Shown piece by piece: positions 37,271-49,860 of a DNA stretch of 64,000 bases. Numbering within the stretch: position 1 is the first letter of the stretch; the number at the start of each line of letters is the position of its first letter. Source of the stretch: Eriocheir sinensis (lineage: Eukaryota; Arthropoda; Malacostraca; Decapoda; Varunidae); assembly GCF_024679095.1 (NCBI RefSeq), contig NC_066520.1:9846908-9910907 (forward strand). The letters are read 5' to 3'. A program made the translations under genes and the position numbers. The notes under the pieces are model-generated. The model searched no databases and was not told where the DNA came from. It worked only from the letters and a program-made list of their open reading frames with translations.

Positions 37271-39979
37271 GTAACATGCCTACGTAGTGATTTACATTGT
37301 AGGGAGAGGAAAAGACTACATCGATTTTAGGAGGCAGACACGATGTATTCAGGGGTGAGTAATGCAGTGCCCCGTGGTGGTGGCGTGCAGCCGCGGGGCC
37401 ACAGGGTGTGCTGGGCGCCGGCCACAGGAGGCAGGCGACAGGATGCGTCAGGAGGAGAGTAAATGAGAGGTGGGTCGTTGAGCATCCGCTGAGGCCAGCA
37501 GGGGAGGGAGCCACATCCACCACTGTTGTGAAGATCCACCACAACCATGATAATCCACCAGTACTACTAGTGCCAAGTCGCCAGTGTTCATGTAATGTTA
37601 TCCTGCTGAGTCAGCGTCACTTATGCTTGAGCCCCAGTCAGGCGAGAGTCGAGCCACCGTCAGCCTCTGTCGTGATGACCCGCCACCACCACCGTTAAGA
37701 TTGCTCTGGGGAAGCCACAGGGATGTAAGACACCACCAGTACTTGATTGAGCCTCTTATGATGCAAGGGCTATTTGTATTATGTTGAAAAAATGGTAATG
37801 CTCGTACCATTCCATGACGAGAGCAAGCGCCACATGTAAAGAGCCAGGAGGATGCCGTTATTTTTGTGATGATAAGCCACCGGTGTTGCAATGACGTGAG
37901 TGAGGACGTGGGCGGGTGCAGGAGTCGCAGTCGAGGTGGTTGTGAGAAGTCTGTAGTAGGGTGTCCAGCCACAGGTATAATACGAGAAAATGAGCGGTAG
38001 GGAGTGTTATGACCAGTTGTGTCGTAGTAAATTGAAATAGCTACCAATGTCGCAGCAAGTCAAAGTTAATTTCCTTCAATGCTTTGGAGGGTCGAGAGTG
38101 CTGTCGGTGTCAATATATTCCTAAGCTCTCTCTGTATAGGGATTCAGCATCCGAGTGTGGAATAGGGGATCACCGTCGTAATGCAATCACCAGCTTCAGG
38201 TAGGAAACCACGGTCGTTAGGAGTGACAATTACCGTTATTGTGACGTGTCATGAGTGTCACGCCTGGGGCTAACTGGAGGAGAAAGAGGGAGCCACGTCG
38301 GTATGTAGAGAGCCAACAGCTTAGCGTGAAAAGCCACTGGTGTTTAGTGAAATTTACCATCATTGTGTTGAATATTACGAGTGTCATGCATGGAGGTGGT
38401 AGACGGGGGAGGAGGATGTATAACAGACGTGTCGTGACGGTGATCGTGGCGCCGCCATAACATGATCGATCATAACTTGCGTCCCTGCTCTAGCCTCCCC
38501 ACCTTCACACCACCACCACCTCCACCACCACACCTGTTGGGAAGGTGAGGAACAGGAGGAAGCATGCAGCGCGCGGCCAGCAAGCAGTACGGGTCACGTC
38601 TGGGAGTCCTCGTGACCTCGCGGGTGACTGGGGTCATGGAGGGTGTGGGAAGGTCATGATAGTGTCTCTTTGAAGCTTGTGGCAGCCGCTCCACGCGTCC
38701 CCGCCCCGTGTTGCAGCGGCAGCCAGGCAGGGAGCGGCGTGTGATGAGTCTAGCATGTGGTGTGCGCAGCCAGCCAGCCAGCAGCCCTTGGAGAGGAATG
38801 CCCGACGCCTGCCTGCCTGACTGCCGTCTCGTAAACACGTCCCCGTTTTGCCCAAGCCTGTTGAAAGTGTCAGACACACACACACACACACACACTACCA
38901 CCACCACTAGGAAAAATAAAACTTTATCCTCCTGCCAAAGCCTGAGACAGCCACGTTGACTCACGGACCCCATGAACAAACAATCAAATGCACGTACGTA
39001 CAGGCACTCATGCATTTATACGTTCGCATTCAAGTGGGTCTCGAGGCTCTAGGGATATTAGGGCCAGAATACATAAAAGTGACTGGCGTGTACTATGTGA
39101 CCTTACGTATAGCTTATGTGTATCGGTGTTCACGTGAAGAGCTGTTTCATATAATTTGATCATGGTACAATGTGGGAGTTGTAGATAAGAGTAAATCATG
39201 GCAGCTTTCTGAGGATTTACTTTGGTATGCGTAGAGAGACGAGATTATCGATTTCTTGGTAACGGAATCACATCATACAGTTAATATTCGCATCAGGTGA
39301 TGGTGTTTCATTACATCTTTTTACGATTAGTTTAGTCTAGGAAACTAGTTAAATGAATATCACAACTTAATGGATCGATTGACTTACACGTGTACGTACA
39401 TAATGGATCACAGTATCTCATTACATCTTTTCCGTACGATTAGCTTGGTGTTGAAAACTGTAGGTGAGAGAAAAAAGAATCAGAGCTAAATGGGTGGATT
39501 GGCTTTCGCGTCCCTACATGACGAAGTGCATTGATTGCTTCACACTAAGGCGAGGCGGTAAAAGGCGAGCATTTCCCGCGTGTTTGTGCCGTGCTTGCCG
39601 CCACGTCGACATGCTCTTTGTTACTGTGGGGAGCCGTGACTGTTGCGAGGGAGGTGTGGACTGCTGTGTGTGTGTGTGTGTGTGTGTGTGTTCCCTTTTG
39701 GCTGTGCATAAACAGATGGGAGGTATTATTCTTGGCTTGTCATTTTATTTGTGGCTCTGTTGACGCCACGGCATTGCTGCTTAATTTGTTTTTCTTCTTC
39801 TTCTCCTTTCCCTTTTCTTCATCATCTTATTCTTATTATTATTACCTACCTACGTATACCTACCTACCTACACACACACACACACACACACACACACTCC
39901 GAGTCACTACACTAATTCCAACTGGCGAAAAAATAACATTCCTACCCAATTACAATGCTTCAACATAACTCGATTACAC

Positions 39980-40034
<55 letters not shown>

Positions 40035-40148
40035 TATCCGTCAAGACCGTTCTCAAGCTCTTGTTTATTTTTTGAGCAGTGTTTTTGTGGGTTTATTTTC
40101 AAACTTATTGCCATTGACTGCCTCTAGCTTATAATAATAATAATAATA

Positions 40149-40211
<63 letters not shown>

Positions 40212-41136
40212 GATCCTATACACCTAGCTGTTTTGTATTCCTCTTATTTTTAATTCACTTCATCAATGAATCTAAACACTTATCGCCACACGCGTTTGCA
40301 GAGGCTTCGAGAGGGAGGGCGGGGAGGACAGGGAAGGGATCGGGAGCTTAGGGCAAAAAAAGAAAGAAAAAAGAAAAAAAAAGGGGGTTGGGGAGGAAAG
40401 GGACAGAAGGAAAAATAGAAACGGGGGTGGATGGGGAGGATGTGGGGACTGAGGTTAGGTAGGGTGTTTGCAGAAGCTTTGAAAGGGATGACGGGGAGGA
40501 CGGGGAAGGGTTTGGGGTGAAAAGGGTATGGGAGGAAAAGTACATAGAGACGAGGGTGAGTGGGGAGAGTGTGGGTCGTTTGCAGGGGCTTCGAAAGGGA
40601 TGACGGGGAGGATGAGAAAAGGGGTGGAGGCACAGGACGAAAAAAAAGGGGGTTGGGGAGGAGTAAAGGGAGAGAAGAGGGGGGTGGGGATAAGGCAGGG
40701 CTCGTTACCTGGTCGTTTCCGTGGCTTAACGAAGTGACACGTGGAATTACCTGTCCATATATCTACCTGTCCGCTTGTTTATCTTTCATTGATCATTTGT
40801 CTGTGTGCATGTCGTGGTTTAGGTTTGTTTGTTTGGTTTGTGTTTTCGTTAATTTATTAGTCAACTCTAGTTTATATAGTGTGGTTTTGTTGGTGAGTTT
40901 GATTACAGTTCATTTATCTGTAGTATTTGTTTAGTTTACCTATTCATATTTTCCTGTCATTTTCTGGCCATATATATTTAGAAATGCTTATTTTTTATCT
41001 GTCCACCTATCCATATTTAAGAATCATTCTGTCTATTTATATATCTGCCTATTCATATTTTTAGTACTTATTCTCTGTTCATTTATCCATATTTACTTTT
41101 TTTCTCTTTCGCTACGAGCAATATCGACAGGTTGTG

Positions 41137-41200
<64 letters not shown>

Positions 41201-42653
41201 ATGAGGGTGAAAAGGATGTATATAAAACAAAATAAACAAAAAAAGGTGTTAATATATAGAAAGCTGGGGAAAATATGTTAATCTTAAGACATATTTGTAT
41301 AGGGAAAGAGGGGCGTGGTGAGCTGAGGACAAGAGGATGAAAGATTAAGGAAGGGAAGAAAGGGAGTAAAGGAAGCAGGGAGGAGGGGGGCGGAGGGAAA
41401 GGCAGGCCGTGGTAGGGAAGGTAGAGGACTGCGGAGACAAACAAGGAAGTCCGGGCTGTTATCTTGAGTGTAAATAATTGTTATAGTGGGTGGTGGTGAG
41501 GGTGGTGGGGTGGGGGTGAGTACTTAACTTGATAAGGGGAAAGATAAGCTCTCCTGGTGGTGGTGTTAGTGTTGTGTTTGTAAATAGTAAAAGTAGTAAT
41601 AATAATAATGTTGGTGCTATTTATTTTTTTTCCTTTTTCTCCACTTTATTTTCTTCCCCCTTTTCCTTTTTCTTCCTCCATTTCCTTTTCTTCTTCAAAA
41701 TTTGCCGGTCTTTGTTGCTGTTCTTTTTTTTTAATATTATGTTGATGCCACTTTTTCTTCCTCTTTCTCCACTTGAATTTCTTCCTCCTTTTTCTCTTCT
41801 TTTTCTTCCACGTTCTCCTCTTTTCCTTCAAACTTTACCGCAGACATTTTTGCTGTTGTTATTGTTATTATTTGTAGTCATTGCGAGTATTTTTTCAATC
41901 ATAACATCACGCACAGTTTCATAAATCACAACATAAAAACTTCAGGAAGGAGTCATAGCCCTCTCTACAAAAAGAAAAGAAAAGAAAAAGAAAATAATAA
42001 CTTGAACATACACTGACAAGAAGATTCAAGTGTTACAGAAAAACGTTAACTGAGACGGCGAAGAATTATTGTAATGGTTAACGGAATGCTTGAGGGAAAA
42101 GAAACAAAGGGGAGAGGTACAGGGAGGGAACAGGGGAGGGAGGAGGAGGTGAAGAGAAAGGGAGACGAAGGGTGAAGGAACAGTAAATAGGTGAAAGGAT
42201 ATTGTGGTCAGCTAGGAAGGAGATAGCGAGGGAGAAAGGGGGAGATAGGATGAAGAAGTAAAAAGGGCGAAGGGATCTAGTGGTCAGAGGGTAAGGAGAG
42301 GGAAGGGGGATGGATAGGGGTAATCATGTAGGTGTCAGGTCATTAGGATAAGGTACCTGTCACCTGCCCTCCACTTATCCTCCCTCTTCACCTTCCTTTT
42401 CGCCCTCCTTTCTCCTTCCCTCCGTAACCTTTTCTCCCTCCCTCTCGTCCCTCCCTCCCTCCCTCAGTTAGTCTTAACCATGGTCTTAACACTTCCCACG
42501 CCTCCCTTCCTTTTCTTTGTTTTGTTTTTCTCACATTTATTTTATCTTTTATTTGACTATCATAATTACAGATCTATTTGTCATCACTTTTCTCTTCCTT
42601 CCTTCCTTCCTTTATTCAGTTTTCTTACTATACTTGCTCGCTACGTAGGTGTT

Positions 42654-42703
<50 letters not shown>

Positions 42704-42769
42704 TTCTTCTTTCCTTCCTTCCTTCCTTTATTCAGTTTTCGTACTATGCATGCTCGCTGCGTAGGGTTT

Positions 42770-42863
<94 letters not shown>

Positions 42864-43540
42864 TCCACACCTATTCTGAAACCCCATTATTTACTCTCCC
42901 TCACGTTCTGTCGGTTTCCTAATAGCGTGTTGGATAAGTTTACAAATAGAGCAGAGGTGGAAAAGGCTTGGCAGTCATGTGGTGAGAGCCAATACGAAAG
43001 ACAGCATATATTTAAGGGAATTTATAGATAAGGAGGATAGAGGGAGTTAGGTTTGTAGGAGCTGCCGTGTGTGTTAGTCGACTGGCCTCTCTCTGTAGAT
43101 TCCTAATGTTCTTGTATAATTATGTATCTTGTATTATGGTCTTGAATTGTATGTATCTCTGCACTCCTTTTGTTTATGTTTATTTTATGCATTTTCCTTT
43201 TTGTGTCTCAGGGTAAAACGAAACGCATCTTTCTTCTCGTTCTTCTTCTTCTTTTTCTACTTTTTTGCTTCTTCTTCCTCCTCTTCCTTTCTTTTTATTT
43301 TTTTTTCTTCTACATCTTATTTTCCTTCTTTTTCATTTTCTTCTTCTTCTTCTTCTTCTTCTGGTTGTTTATGATGTTGTTGTTGTTGTTGTCATTCTTC
43401 TTCTTCTTCTTATTATTATTATTGTCTCTCCTCACAGAAATGGAACATGGATACGCTTCCACCTTGCCCATGCCAGACCACTTCAGGTTCAGTAAAGTGT
43501 CGAAACGATCCCGCTCCAAGTCCAAGCTACAGAACAACAG
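37201..43540 (+). CDS. MAX dimerization protein (MXD/MAD/MXI1 family), first two coding exons
   Basis: MXD proteins are nuclear bHLH-zipper repressors that pair with MAX on CACGTG sites, oppose MYC and recruit SIN3 corepressor through an N-terminal helix (SID). Exon 1 (37201-37270) encodes MSLAVLLQAAEYIERRERK, a close match to the SID of vertebrate family members (LLEAAEFLERRERE-type). Exon 2 (43438-43540) continues EMEHGYASTLPMPDHF with the diagnostic EHGYAS motif, then a basic Ser/Lys/Arg stretch (SKVSKRSRSKSKLQNNR). The intron is phase 1 (G plus AA gives Glu) and lies where vertebrate genes also split. The SID separates MXD from MYC and MAX, and EHGYAS separates it from MNT. The bHLH-zipper exons were not found and must lie beyond the right edge. 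Which vertebrate paralogue it is closest to cannot be decided here. Confidence 0.9.
37500..38460. repeat. Degenerate minisatellite in MXD intron 1
   Basis: Recurring loose units of about 50-60 bp: variants of GAGCCACCGGTGTTG, TTACCGTTATTGTGA and GAGTGTCATGCATGG. Open frames on both strands are derived from the repeat. Confidence 0.5.
38461..39981. other. MXD intron 1, central part
   Basis: Contains a CACCACC tract (38508-38530), (CA)n at 38875-38895, (TG)n at 39665-39690 and (CA)n at 39870-39896. No exon recognised. Confidence 0.5.
39982..40209. repeat. (GA)n and (AT)n microsatellites
   Basis: (GA)n 39982-40030 and (AT)n 40158-40209, separated by unique sequence. Confidence 0.95.
40210..41138. 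other. MXD intron 1, G-rich minisatellite and unique sequence
   Basis: 40300-40690 has three loose copies of about 130 bp containing TTTGCAGAGGCTTCGAGAGG and GACGGGGAGGACGGGGAAGG. The remainder is T-rich unique sequence with no gene. Confidence 0.55.
41139..41196. repeat. (GA)n microsatellite
   Basis: About 58 bp of GA. Confidence 0.96.
41197..42654. other. MXD intron 1, low-complexity purine/pyrimidine tracts
   Basis: AAGGGAGG-type and TTCTTCC-type runs. Open frames are compositional. Confidence 0.5.
42655..42859. repeat. Two (CT)n arrays within a 116-bp direct duplication
   Basis: (CT)n 42655-42699 and 42772-42859. Each is preceded by CCTTCCTTTATTCAGTTTTC, a TACTATnC stretch and TGCTCGCTnCGTAGG, so flank plus array were duplicated. 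Confidence 0.9.
42905..43130 (+). mobile_element. LINE 3' end fragment
   Basis: Reads LDKFTNRAEVEKAWQSCGES and then GGAGCTGCCGTGTGTGTTAG. It matches the reverse complement of 35876-36000 and is a 5'-truncated insertion in MXD intron 1. Confidence 0.6.
43230..43437 (+). repeat. TTC-rich tract before MXD exon 2
   Basis: About 200 bp of TTC/TTG/ATT repeats ending at the acceptor. It would act as an unusually long pyrimidine tract. Confidence 0.8.
43438..43540 (+). CDS. MXD coding exon 2 (EHGYAS motif, basic linker)
   Basis: The acceptor ctcctcacag ends at 43437, after a long TTC-rich pyrimidine tract. AA completes Glu, then 33 codons plus AG follow, before a consensus donor GTAAGTG at 43541. 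In relatives the next residues are STHNELEKNRRAH, starting the bHLH. The AG here would begin that Arg or Ser codon. Confidence 0.9.
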
Positions 43541-43924
43541 GTAAGTGTCTTTATGTATGCAACCGAGAGAGGGACAAGGGCGATCACGTGCTAGACTCGA
43601 TATCGCCAGCCAGCACCCTCACCATGTTTGTATTCTTTTACTGGTGTTACGTTGCGTGAGTGAGGGGGGGGGGGGGGATGAATATATGAGGGCTTTTTAT
43701 GGGTTATGAGTGTAAGAAAGTGAGTAAGTGACTGGGTTTGAGTGTAAGGCCCATAAACACATCTTGATTACGTACTGGACTCGTGATCCCATCCCTGTAC
43801 CCTCCTATGTTTGTACTCTTTCGTTGGTGTTTCTATGAGTGAGTGAGTGAATGGGGGGATGGATTTTTGAGTTCTTTCTTTCTGTGGTTTGTGAGTTTAA
43901 GAGTGAGTGACAGTTCGGGTCATA
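43541..43924. other. MXD intron 2 start
   Basis: Follows the GTAAGTG donor. Two loose copies of a segment of about 180 bp (CACGTGCTAGACTCGATATC-like at 43587 and TACGTACTGGACTCGTGATC at 43770) suggest an old tandem duplication. Confidence 0.45.
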
Positions 43925-44135
43925 AAAATCACTATGAAACATTTTGGAGCTTACACACCCGCATTGGATAAAGCTTTCGAAGAGGTCGTAGGTATTTCCG
44001 TGGGTAGTTTTATATGAGTTTTGTGATTGCTTGTCAAGGCTTTTGCGTCACGAATGTGCAAAGCTCCTGAGAACCCGACTAATCTTTGTGGTTTTTAGAG
44101 ATATTTGTTGTGAGAGCCGAAGGTATTAGGTTTTT
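43925..44135 (+). mobile_element. Dispersed MITE family, copy
   Basis: Contains GGAGCTTACACACCCGCATT, GTATTTCCGTGGGTAGTTTT, TGAGAACCCGACTAATCTTT and TTGTTGTGAGAGCCGAAGG in family order. Confidence 0.8.
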
Positions 44136-44307
44136 ATGAGTCACAGAGAGGAGTAACAACGATGATCAAGAAAGAGAAAATAATGAAATGATGGAGTGGA
44201 AGGGGGAGAGCTTTTTGATGGTGGTGATGATGATGATGATGATGATATGTTGGTAGAATTTATACTACGCAGAACTAGGCTAGATGAAGAGGTAGAGGAG
44301 GGAGAGT

Positions 44308-44346
<39 letters not shown>

Positions 44347-45499
44347 CGCCCGTGCGTATCACATGCATATTAGGACGAGACAATGACGCAACACCTCCCT
44401 CCCCTCCATCATTCCTCCCCTCTCCCTTACCTCCCCCTCACCCCCCTCCACAATCCAACCCCTTCCCCCTCACTGAACAAATCACCCCTTCACCCTTCCC
44501 CCTCCAGCTCATCCCCTTCAACCTCTCTCCTACCTACCTAGATGCTGTATTCTCCTCCTCCTCCTCCTCCTCCGCTTCTCCCCTTACCTAGCGGCCCCAT
44601 TATCCTTAATATATTCGGGTTTTGGTGTCAATGGGTGCCGCTTGCGTGTGATCAGCCTTCCCCTGGCGCCTCCCCATCCATCTTCCTCTCCTCCTCCTCC
44701 TCTTCCTCCTCCTCCATCCATCTCCCTCTTTCCATCCTCAGTTGCCTCCATGTTCTTCTTCCACCGTTTATTTATTCCTCTTTCCTCCACGTCCTCGTTG
44801 CATCTTCCTCCTCCTCCTTCCTTCTTTTCCTTCCTTCTTTTCCTTCCTTCTTTCCCACCTCAATTGTCCCCTTCATATTCTTCAAACACAGCTTTTCTTT
44901 ATTCTCTCTTTCCTCCTTTTTCTTCCACAGGTGACTTTCTCCTTGTCTCCTCCTCCTCCTCCTCCTCCTCTTCTCTTTCCCTCCCTTCCCCTTTCATATT
45001 CTTCAGAACCATATATTATTTATCCTTTTTCCCTCCTTGTCCTCGTTTCGTCCTTGCTCTTACTCATCCTCTTCCTCGTAAGATAAACAAAGGGGGGTAG
45101 GAGGGAAGGGGGAGAGAGAGGGGAGCGGGAGATGGGAGAGGAGAGAGGGGAGGAGGAGGATCAGAAGCTCTCCCCTACCTTATCGGTCATCAAGATATTA
45201 CTTACCTAACTACGCCTTCCTTGTGTTTCTTAATCTCAAGAGCCCCATTTTTTACTCTTTTTTACAGTAGAGGAAACAGTTCAAGGACAAAAAAAAAAGG
45301 AAACTAATTAAAAAAAAAGTCCACTACTCACTGTTCCTACAAAAGAGTCAAAAGGAGTGGCCGAAAGATAGGTCAATTTTGAGGGGAAAGATGTCCTGAT
45401 ACCTGGTTTTGTTGTCATTTATCATTTATTTAACGTATTATAAAAGCTTAGTTCATAGTAATAGGCTAATATATGTATTGGAGAAGGGATATCAGGGCC

Positions 45500-45504
<5 letters not shown>
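44136..45504. other. MXD intron 2, pyrimidine-rich low-complexity
   Basis: (TG)n at 44310-44345, then long CCTCCTCC/TTCCTTCC tracts to about 45080. No exon recognised. Confidence 0.6.

Positions 45505-45568
<64 letters not shown>
45505..45568. repeat. (CT)n microsatellite
   Basis: About 64 bp of CT. Confidence 0.97.
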
Positions 45569-45573
<5 letters not shown>

Positions 45574-45599
45574 GACCCAACCAACAAAACCTTCCCATG

Positions 45600-45830
45600 C
45601 AACTAAACACAAATCTTATCGGCCCTCACATCAAATATTTCCAAAGGCTGAAAAGGAAATTAGCCGGGTTCCCATTAGTGTTTTTTTCATATTCATGGTG
45701 CAGGAGAATTATGAAACTATCACTAGGCTGTTAAAACTACCCATGGATATACCTGCAGCCTCTACGAAAGCCTTGGCGAATGTGTGTATGTAAGAAATGT
45801 TTGAAAATATATCTGGCTGGTTTGTAGTTC
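45600..45830 (-). mobile_element. Dispersed MITE family, copy
   Basis: Minus-orientation copy with TTTCCAAAGGCTGAAAAGGA, TTCATATTCATGGTGCAGG, CCATGGATATACCTGCAGCC and CTACGAAAGCCTTGG. Confidence 0.75.
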
Positions 45831-46194
45831 ATGTTTAGAGTATTTGGGCAATAGAAAGCATGAAAAACCGTACCCACTGCCCTCCCGTCTCCCTTAGCAT
45901 ACACCATCCACCTCAACATGCTCTTCCTTCCTCTCATCCTCCTCCTCCTCCCTTACACTCCGATGGTAACTTGGGAAGAATGAAAGGTAAGAGAAGGAGG
46001 AAGGAGGGGAGGGGACAAGAACTACTAGACTCAGTGACAGGGAAATCTGATGAAAGAATACAAAGAAAAGTTGATAAAAATAAAAAAAAGGAACCAAGCA
46101 TTCTCCTATCTATAAAGAAAAGAAGGAGGACGAGGAGGAGATAAGGAGAACAAGACCAATGGAAAAAAATACTGATAAAATAGAAGAAAAAAAA

Positions 46195-46545
46195 CGTAGA
46201 AAAGTTGAAAAGGGACCAACCACTCTCCTAAATATTCTTATACGTAGTGAGCTTCCTTTATTAGTAATTCCTAAGGGCACAGAGGAGACTAACTGGGTCT
46301 TCATGGGCGATTTTTCCCGTTCAAGGTGCAGAGGCCGTGTAGAACTATCACTAAACTCACAAAAAGGGGACCAACTACTACTATATATTCTTATACGTAG
46401 TGAGCTTCCTGTATTACTAATTCCTAAGGGCACAGAGGAGACTAACTGGGTCTTCATGGGCGATTATTCCCGTTCAAGGTGCAGAGGCCGTGTAGAACTA
46501 TCACTAAACTCACAAAACAGTCCATGAAAATCCCAGGAACTTCCA
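46195..46545 (-). repeat. MITE-derived 153-bp tandem duplication
   Basis: A family-derived block (CCTAAGGGCACAGAGGAGAC to GGCCGTGTAGAACTATCACT) occurs twice with 153-bp spacing (for example ATTCTTATACGTAGTGAGCT from about 46234 and 46387). The copies are nearly identical. Confidence 0.8.
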
Positions 46546-46823
46546 CGAGAGGCATTTCAAACAAGCGAAGTGAGGGACCGATACGTTTGAAAATAAGAAG
46601 TTCCAAACATCCTCACTTCTCATTCCCATGCCATATCGTATCGAATTCACGTATTTAGTATCACATGCAGAATCGTCCGTCCTCAGTACACTTCAATAGC
46701 CGCTGGTTCTCGCGTCACTTGATGTTGTTTATGAGCTTCTGTCATCTTTTATTACTGCATTTTTTTCTTCTTAGTGAAAGGGCGACTGTGTGTGTGTGTG
46801 TGTGCACTTGATAAGACGTAGTG

Positions 46824-46872
<49 letters not shown>

Positions 46873-47146
46873 ACTGGTGAGAATGTATAGATTAGGTATG
46901 ATTAGTCAGGAGAGAGAGAGAGAGAGAGAGGTTTAGTGGGTGACAGTAGTCAGGAGAAAGGAAGGGGAGGAAATGGGGTGATAAGATTTGGGTTTAGTTG
47001 CATGGGAAGGTTTTGTTGGTTGTCATGGAGAGAGAGAAGGGGGTTTCTGATATAGCCTTCAGGAAATACTATGGCGATAAGGAGTTAAATCCCATGTGAT
47101 GTGTTTTTACTGGCGATAAAGAGAGTCACGGGTGTAGGAGCTGACA
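46546..47146. other. MXD intron 2 with short GA arrays
   Basis: (GA)n 46829-46871 and 46911-46930; otherwise no recognisable feature. Confidence 0.55.
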
Positions 47147-47152
47147 TTATTA

Positions 47153-47228
<76 letters not shown>

Positions 47229-47277
47229 CAGTAGTGGTGGTGGTGGTGGCAGTATGTCTTCTTTTAACTAATTTTTG

Positions 47278-47349
<72 letters not shown>
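47147..47349. repeat. (ATT)n, (AGT)n and (CT)n microsatellites
   Basis: ATT to 47193, AGT to 47229, GGT to about 47250, CT 47279-47349. Confidence 0.95.
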
Positions 47350-47351
<2 letters not shown>

Positions 47352-48040
47352 TTATCTTTGCTATTTACACTGATTAGGCCTGATAAGAGACCCTCCGCAT
47401 CCCCCTCCCCTCCCCTCCCCTCACCCCTCTTTACTTCACCCCCTTCAAGCTTGCGTGGGGATGATTGCGGTGGGGGTGATTGTCTCTTATATGTGGCGTG
47501 AGGTGGTAGGTAAGGGGAGGAAGGGGGCATAAGGGGAGTAGGTGATGTAGGTAGAAAGGGAGGAAAGTGAGGGGAAGAGCATGTGGGTGAGGGAGGGAAG
47601 AGTAAGGGGAGTGAGGGAAGGAGGTATACTATAGGAAGGGGTGAGGGAATAAAGGGAAGAGAAGGTCGTGGAGGTAGAGAAACATGGAAGGGGTGAGTAA
47701 GTAAAGGGAAGAAGATGGGAGACAGGGAAAGGAAGAGGAAAGGAAGTAAAGGTTTAGGAGATAGGGGGAAAGAGGGAAGGAAAAGAAAGAGGAGGATGAA
47801 AGAGGGAGGGAAGTGAAGGGAAAATGATAGGATATTGGGGGAGGAAGGGAAGGGAAAGGAAGCTAAGGATGGAAGGGGAAAGGAAGTAGAAGAAACAGGA
47901 GAGGAGACCGGAAAAGGCAGGGAAGGGGAAGGCAGTGAAGGCTGGAAGGGGAGGTGAACTGGGTATGTAGGATGCAGGGGAAAGGGGAAGAGATGGGGTA
48001 GGGAAGTGATGGGGGAGGAAAGGTGAGGTAGTAGGTAGTG
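47350..48040. repeat. Purine-rich low-complexity tract
   Basis: GGAAGGGGAAAGG-type sequence with loose repetition; no gene. Confidence 0.7.
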
Positions 48041-48198
48041 GAAGCGAAAGGGGTCTCGCTATCGGTTGTTTGGTGGGCATGACGCAACGTGAGCTCTTCT
48101 TGCACTAGGAAAAGGGACGTCACATAATCTATTGTTCTTCACTTGGCAACTCTTAAACCCATGCCATCCTCACCTCGTCTCACCTAATCTATGCTCTT
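48041..48198 (+). repeat. Dispersed direct repeat of about 160 bp, copy A
   Basis: Landmarks are ATCGGTTGTTTGGTGGGCA, GAGCTCTTCTTGCACTAGGA, GGGACGTCACAT and CCATGCCATCCTCACCTCGT. They recur in order at 52946-53109. Confidence 0.85.
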
Positions 48199-48859
48199 CT
48201 CCCTCCAATTTCTCCTTCTCCCCGATGCCCTCATCCTTCAGCACAACCACCATCTCCTCCTCATCACCATCACTATCATCATCGTCATCGTTATCAACAC
48301 ATCGGTGCGTGCGGGACAGGTGTACGCACTAATTAATGATGTCAGGTGTTTACGACGGGGCCCGGCAGGTGTTCGTCCCACGTTCCGGGTACACGAACTG
48401 AAATACGCTTTACATAAGGATCGGTTAATACTGTGTAGGTTGGGTTAGGTTAGACTTGAGAAGCATGCGTTGATTTGGTATTAAAGAGATCAGAGAGGGT
48501 TTGCTTAAGGGGAGTAAAGGGGGTAGGTGATGTAAGTAGGAAGGGGGAAGAGAGTGAAGGGAAGAGCAGGTGGTGAGGAGGGGAAGGGAAAGGGGATGAG
48601 GAGGAGGAAGGGAGAGAAGGGGAAAGACAGTAAAGTGGAGAGGATGTAAGAGGTGGGAAGATGTGGGTGTCTAGGTTACGTTCAGAAAAGTTAAGGTATT
48701 TGAAGGAGGCATAAGATAGGATAAGCCTGGGACTGGTATACATAATTTGAGTTGAAGGAAGGTAAGGACGTTTAATTATGGTAAGGAAAGCACATAGTTG
48801 CCTTTGCCGACTAATGAAATATGATCTTTACTTTACACGAGAAAGAATGACCCTGGGGC
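48199..48859. other. MXD intron 2, no exon seen
   Basis: CAT/ATC-rich patch at 48230-48300, then G-rich sequence. Confidence 0.45.
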
Positions 48860-49860
48860 TAATATGCATAGTTTGGGTTAGCGAAAGGCAAAGAAGAAAA
48901 GGAAATTATGAAGCGATTTGGTTACGTAAAGCAGAGTTAAGGAGAGTTTGGTAGTTAACTGCTGAGCTAATGAGAGGTGAGCGTTAGTTTTCCTTAAGAA
49001 TCTGCAAGGTAGGATGGGATTAGGACTTATGTATAGTTTGGGTTAGCGAAAGACAAAAAAAAAAATGAAATAGTGAAGCGATCAGGTTACGAAAGAGAGT
49101 TAAATACTAAAATATAAACGTTGATTTTCTTATTTATTCGCAAGGTAGGATGGCATTAGGACTCTTATGTATAGTTTGTGTTAGCGAAAGACAGAAAAAA
49201 ATGAAATAGTGAAGCGAATAGGTTACGAAAGAGAGTTAAATAATAAAATATAAACGTTGATTTTCCTATTTATTCGCAAGGTAGGATGGCATTAGGACTC
49301 TTATGTATTGTTTGTGTTAGTGAAAGACAAAAAAATGAAATAGTGAAGCGATTAGGTTACGAAAGAGAGTTAAATAATAAAATATAAACGTTGATTTTCC
49401 TATTTATTCGCAAGGTAGGATGGCATTAGGACTCTTATGTATTGTTTGTGTTAGTGAAAGACAAAAAAATGAAATAGTGAAGCGAATAGGTTACGAAAGA
49501 GTTAAATAATAAAATATAAACGTTGATTTTCTTATTTATTCGCAAGGTAGGATGGCATTAGGACTCTTATGTATTGTTTGTGTTAGTGAAAGACAGAAAA
49601 AAATGAAATAGTGAAGCGAATAGGTTACGAAAGAGAGTTAAATAATAAAATATAAACGTTGATTTTTCCTATTTATTCGCAAGGTAGGATGACATTAAGA
49701 CTTAGATACATAGTGTGGGTTAGCGAAAGACAGAAAAAATGAAATAGTGAAGCGATTAGGTTACGAAAGAGAGTTAAATAATAAAATATAAACGTTGATT
49801 TTCTTTGTATTCGCAAGGTAGGATGGCATGCAAAGTTTGGGTTTGCGAAAGTAAGGGAAG
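48860..49860. repeat. Satellite, about 135-bp unit, 7 copies
   Basis: Each unit has GCAAGGTAGGATGGCATTAG, GTTAGCGAAAGAC, GAAATAGTGAAGCGAT, AGGTTACGAAAGAG and AATATAAACGTTGATTTTC. Spacings are about 132-138 bp. Outer units are more diverged, with traces to about 50150. Confidence 0.9.
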
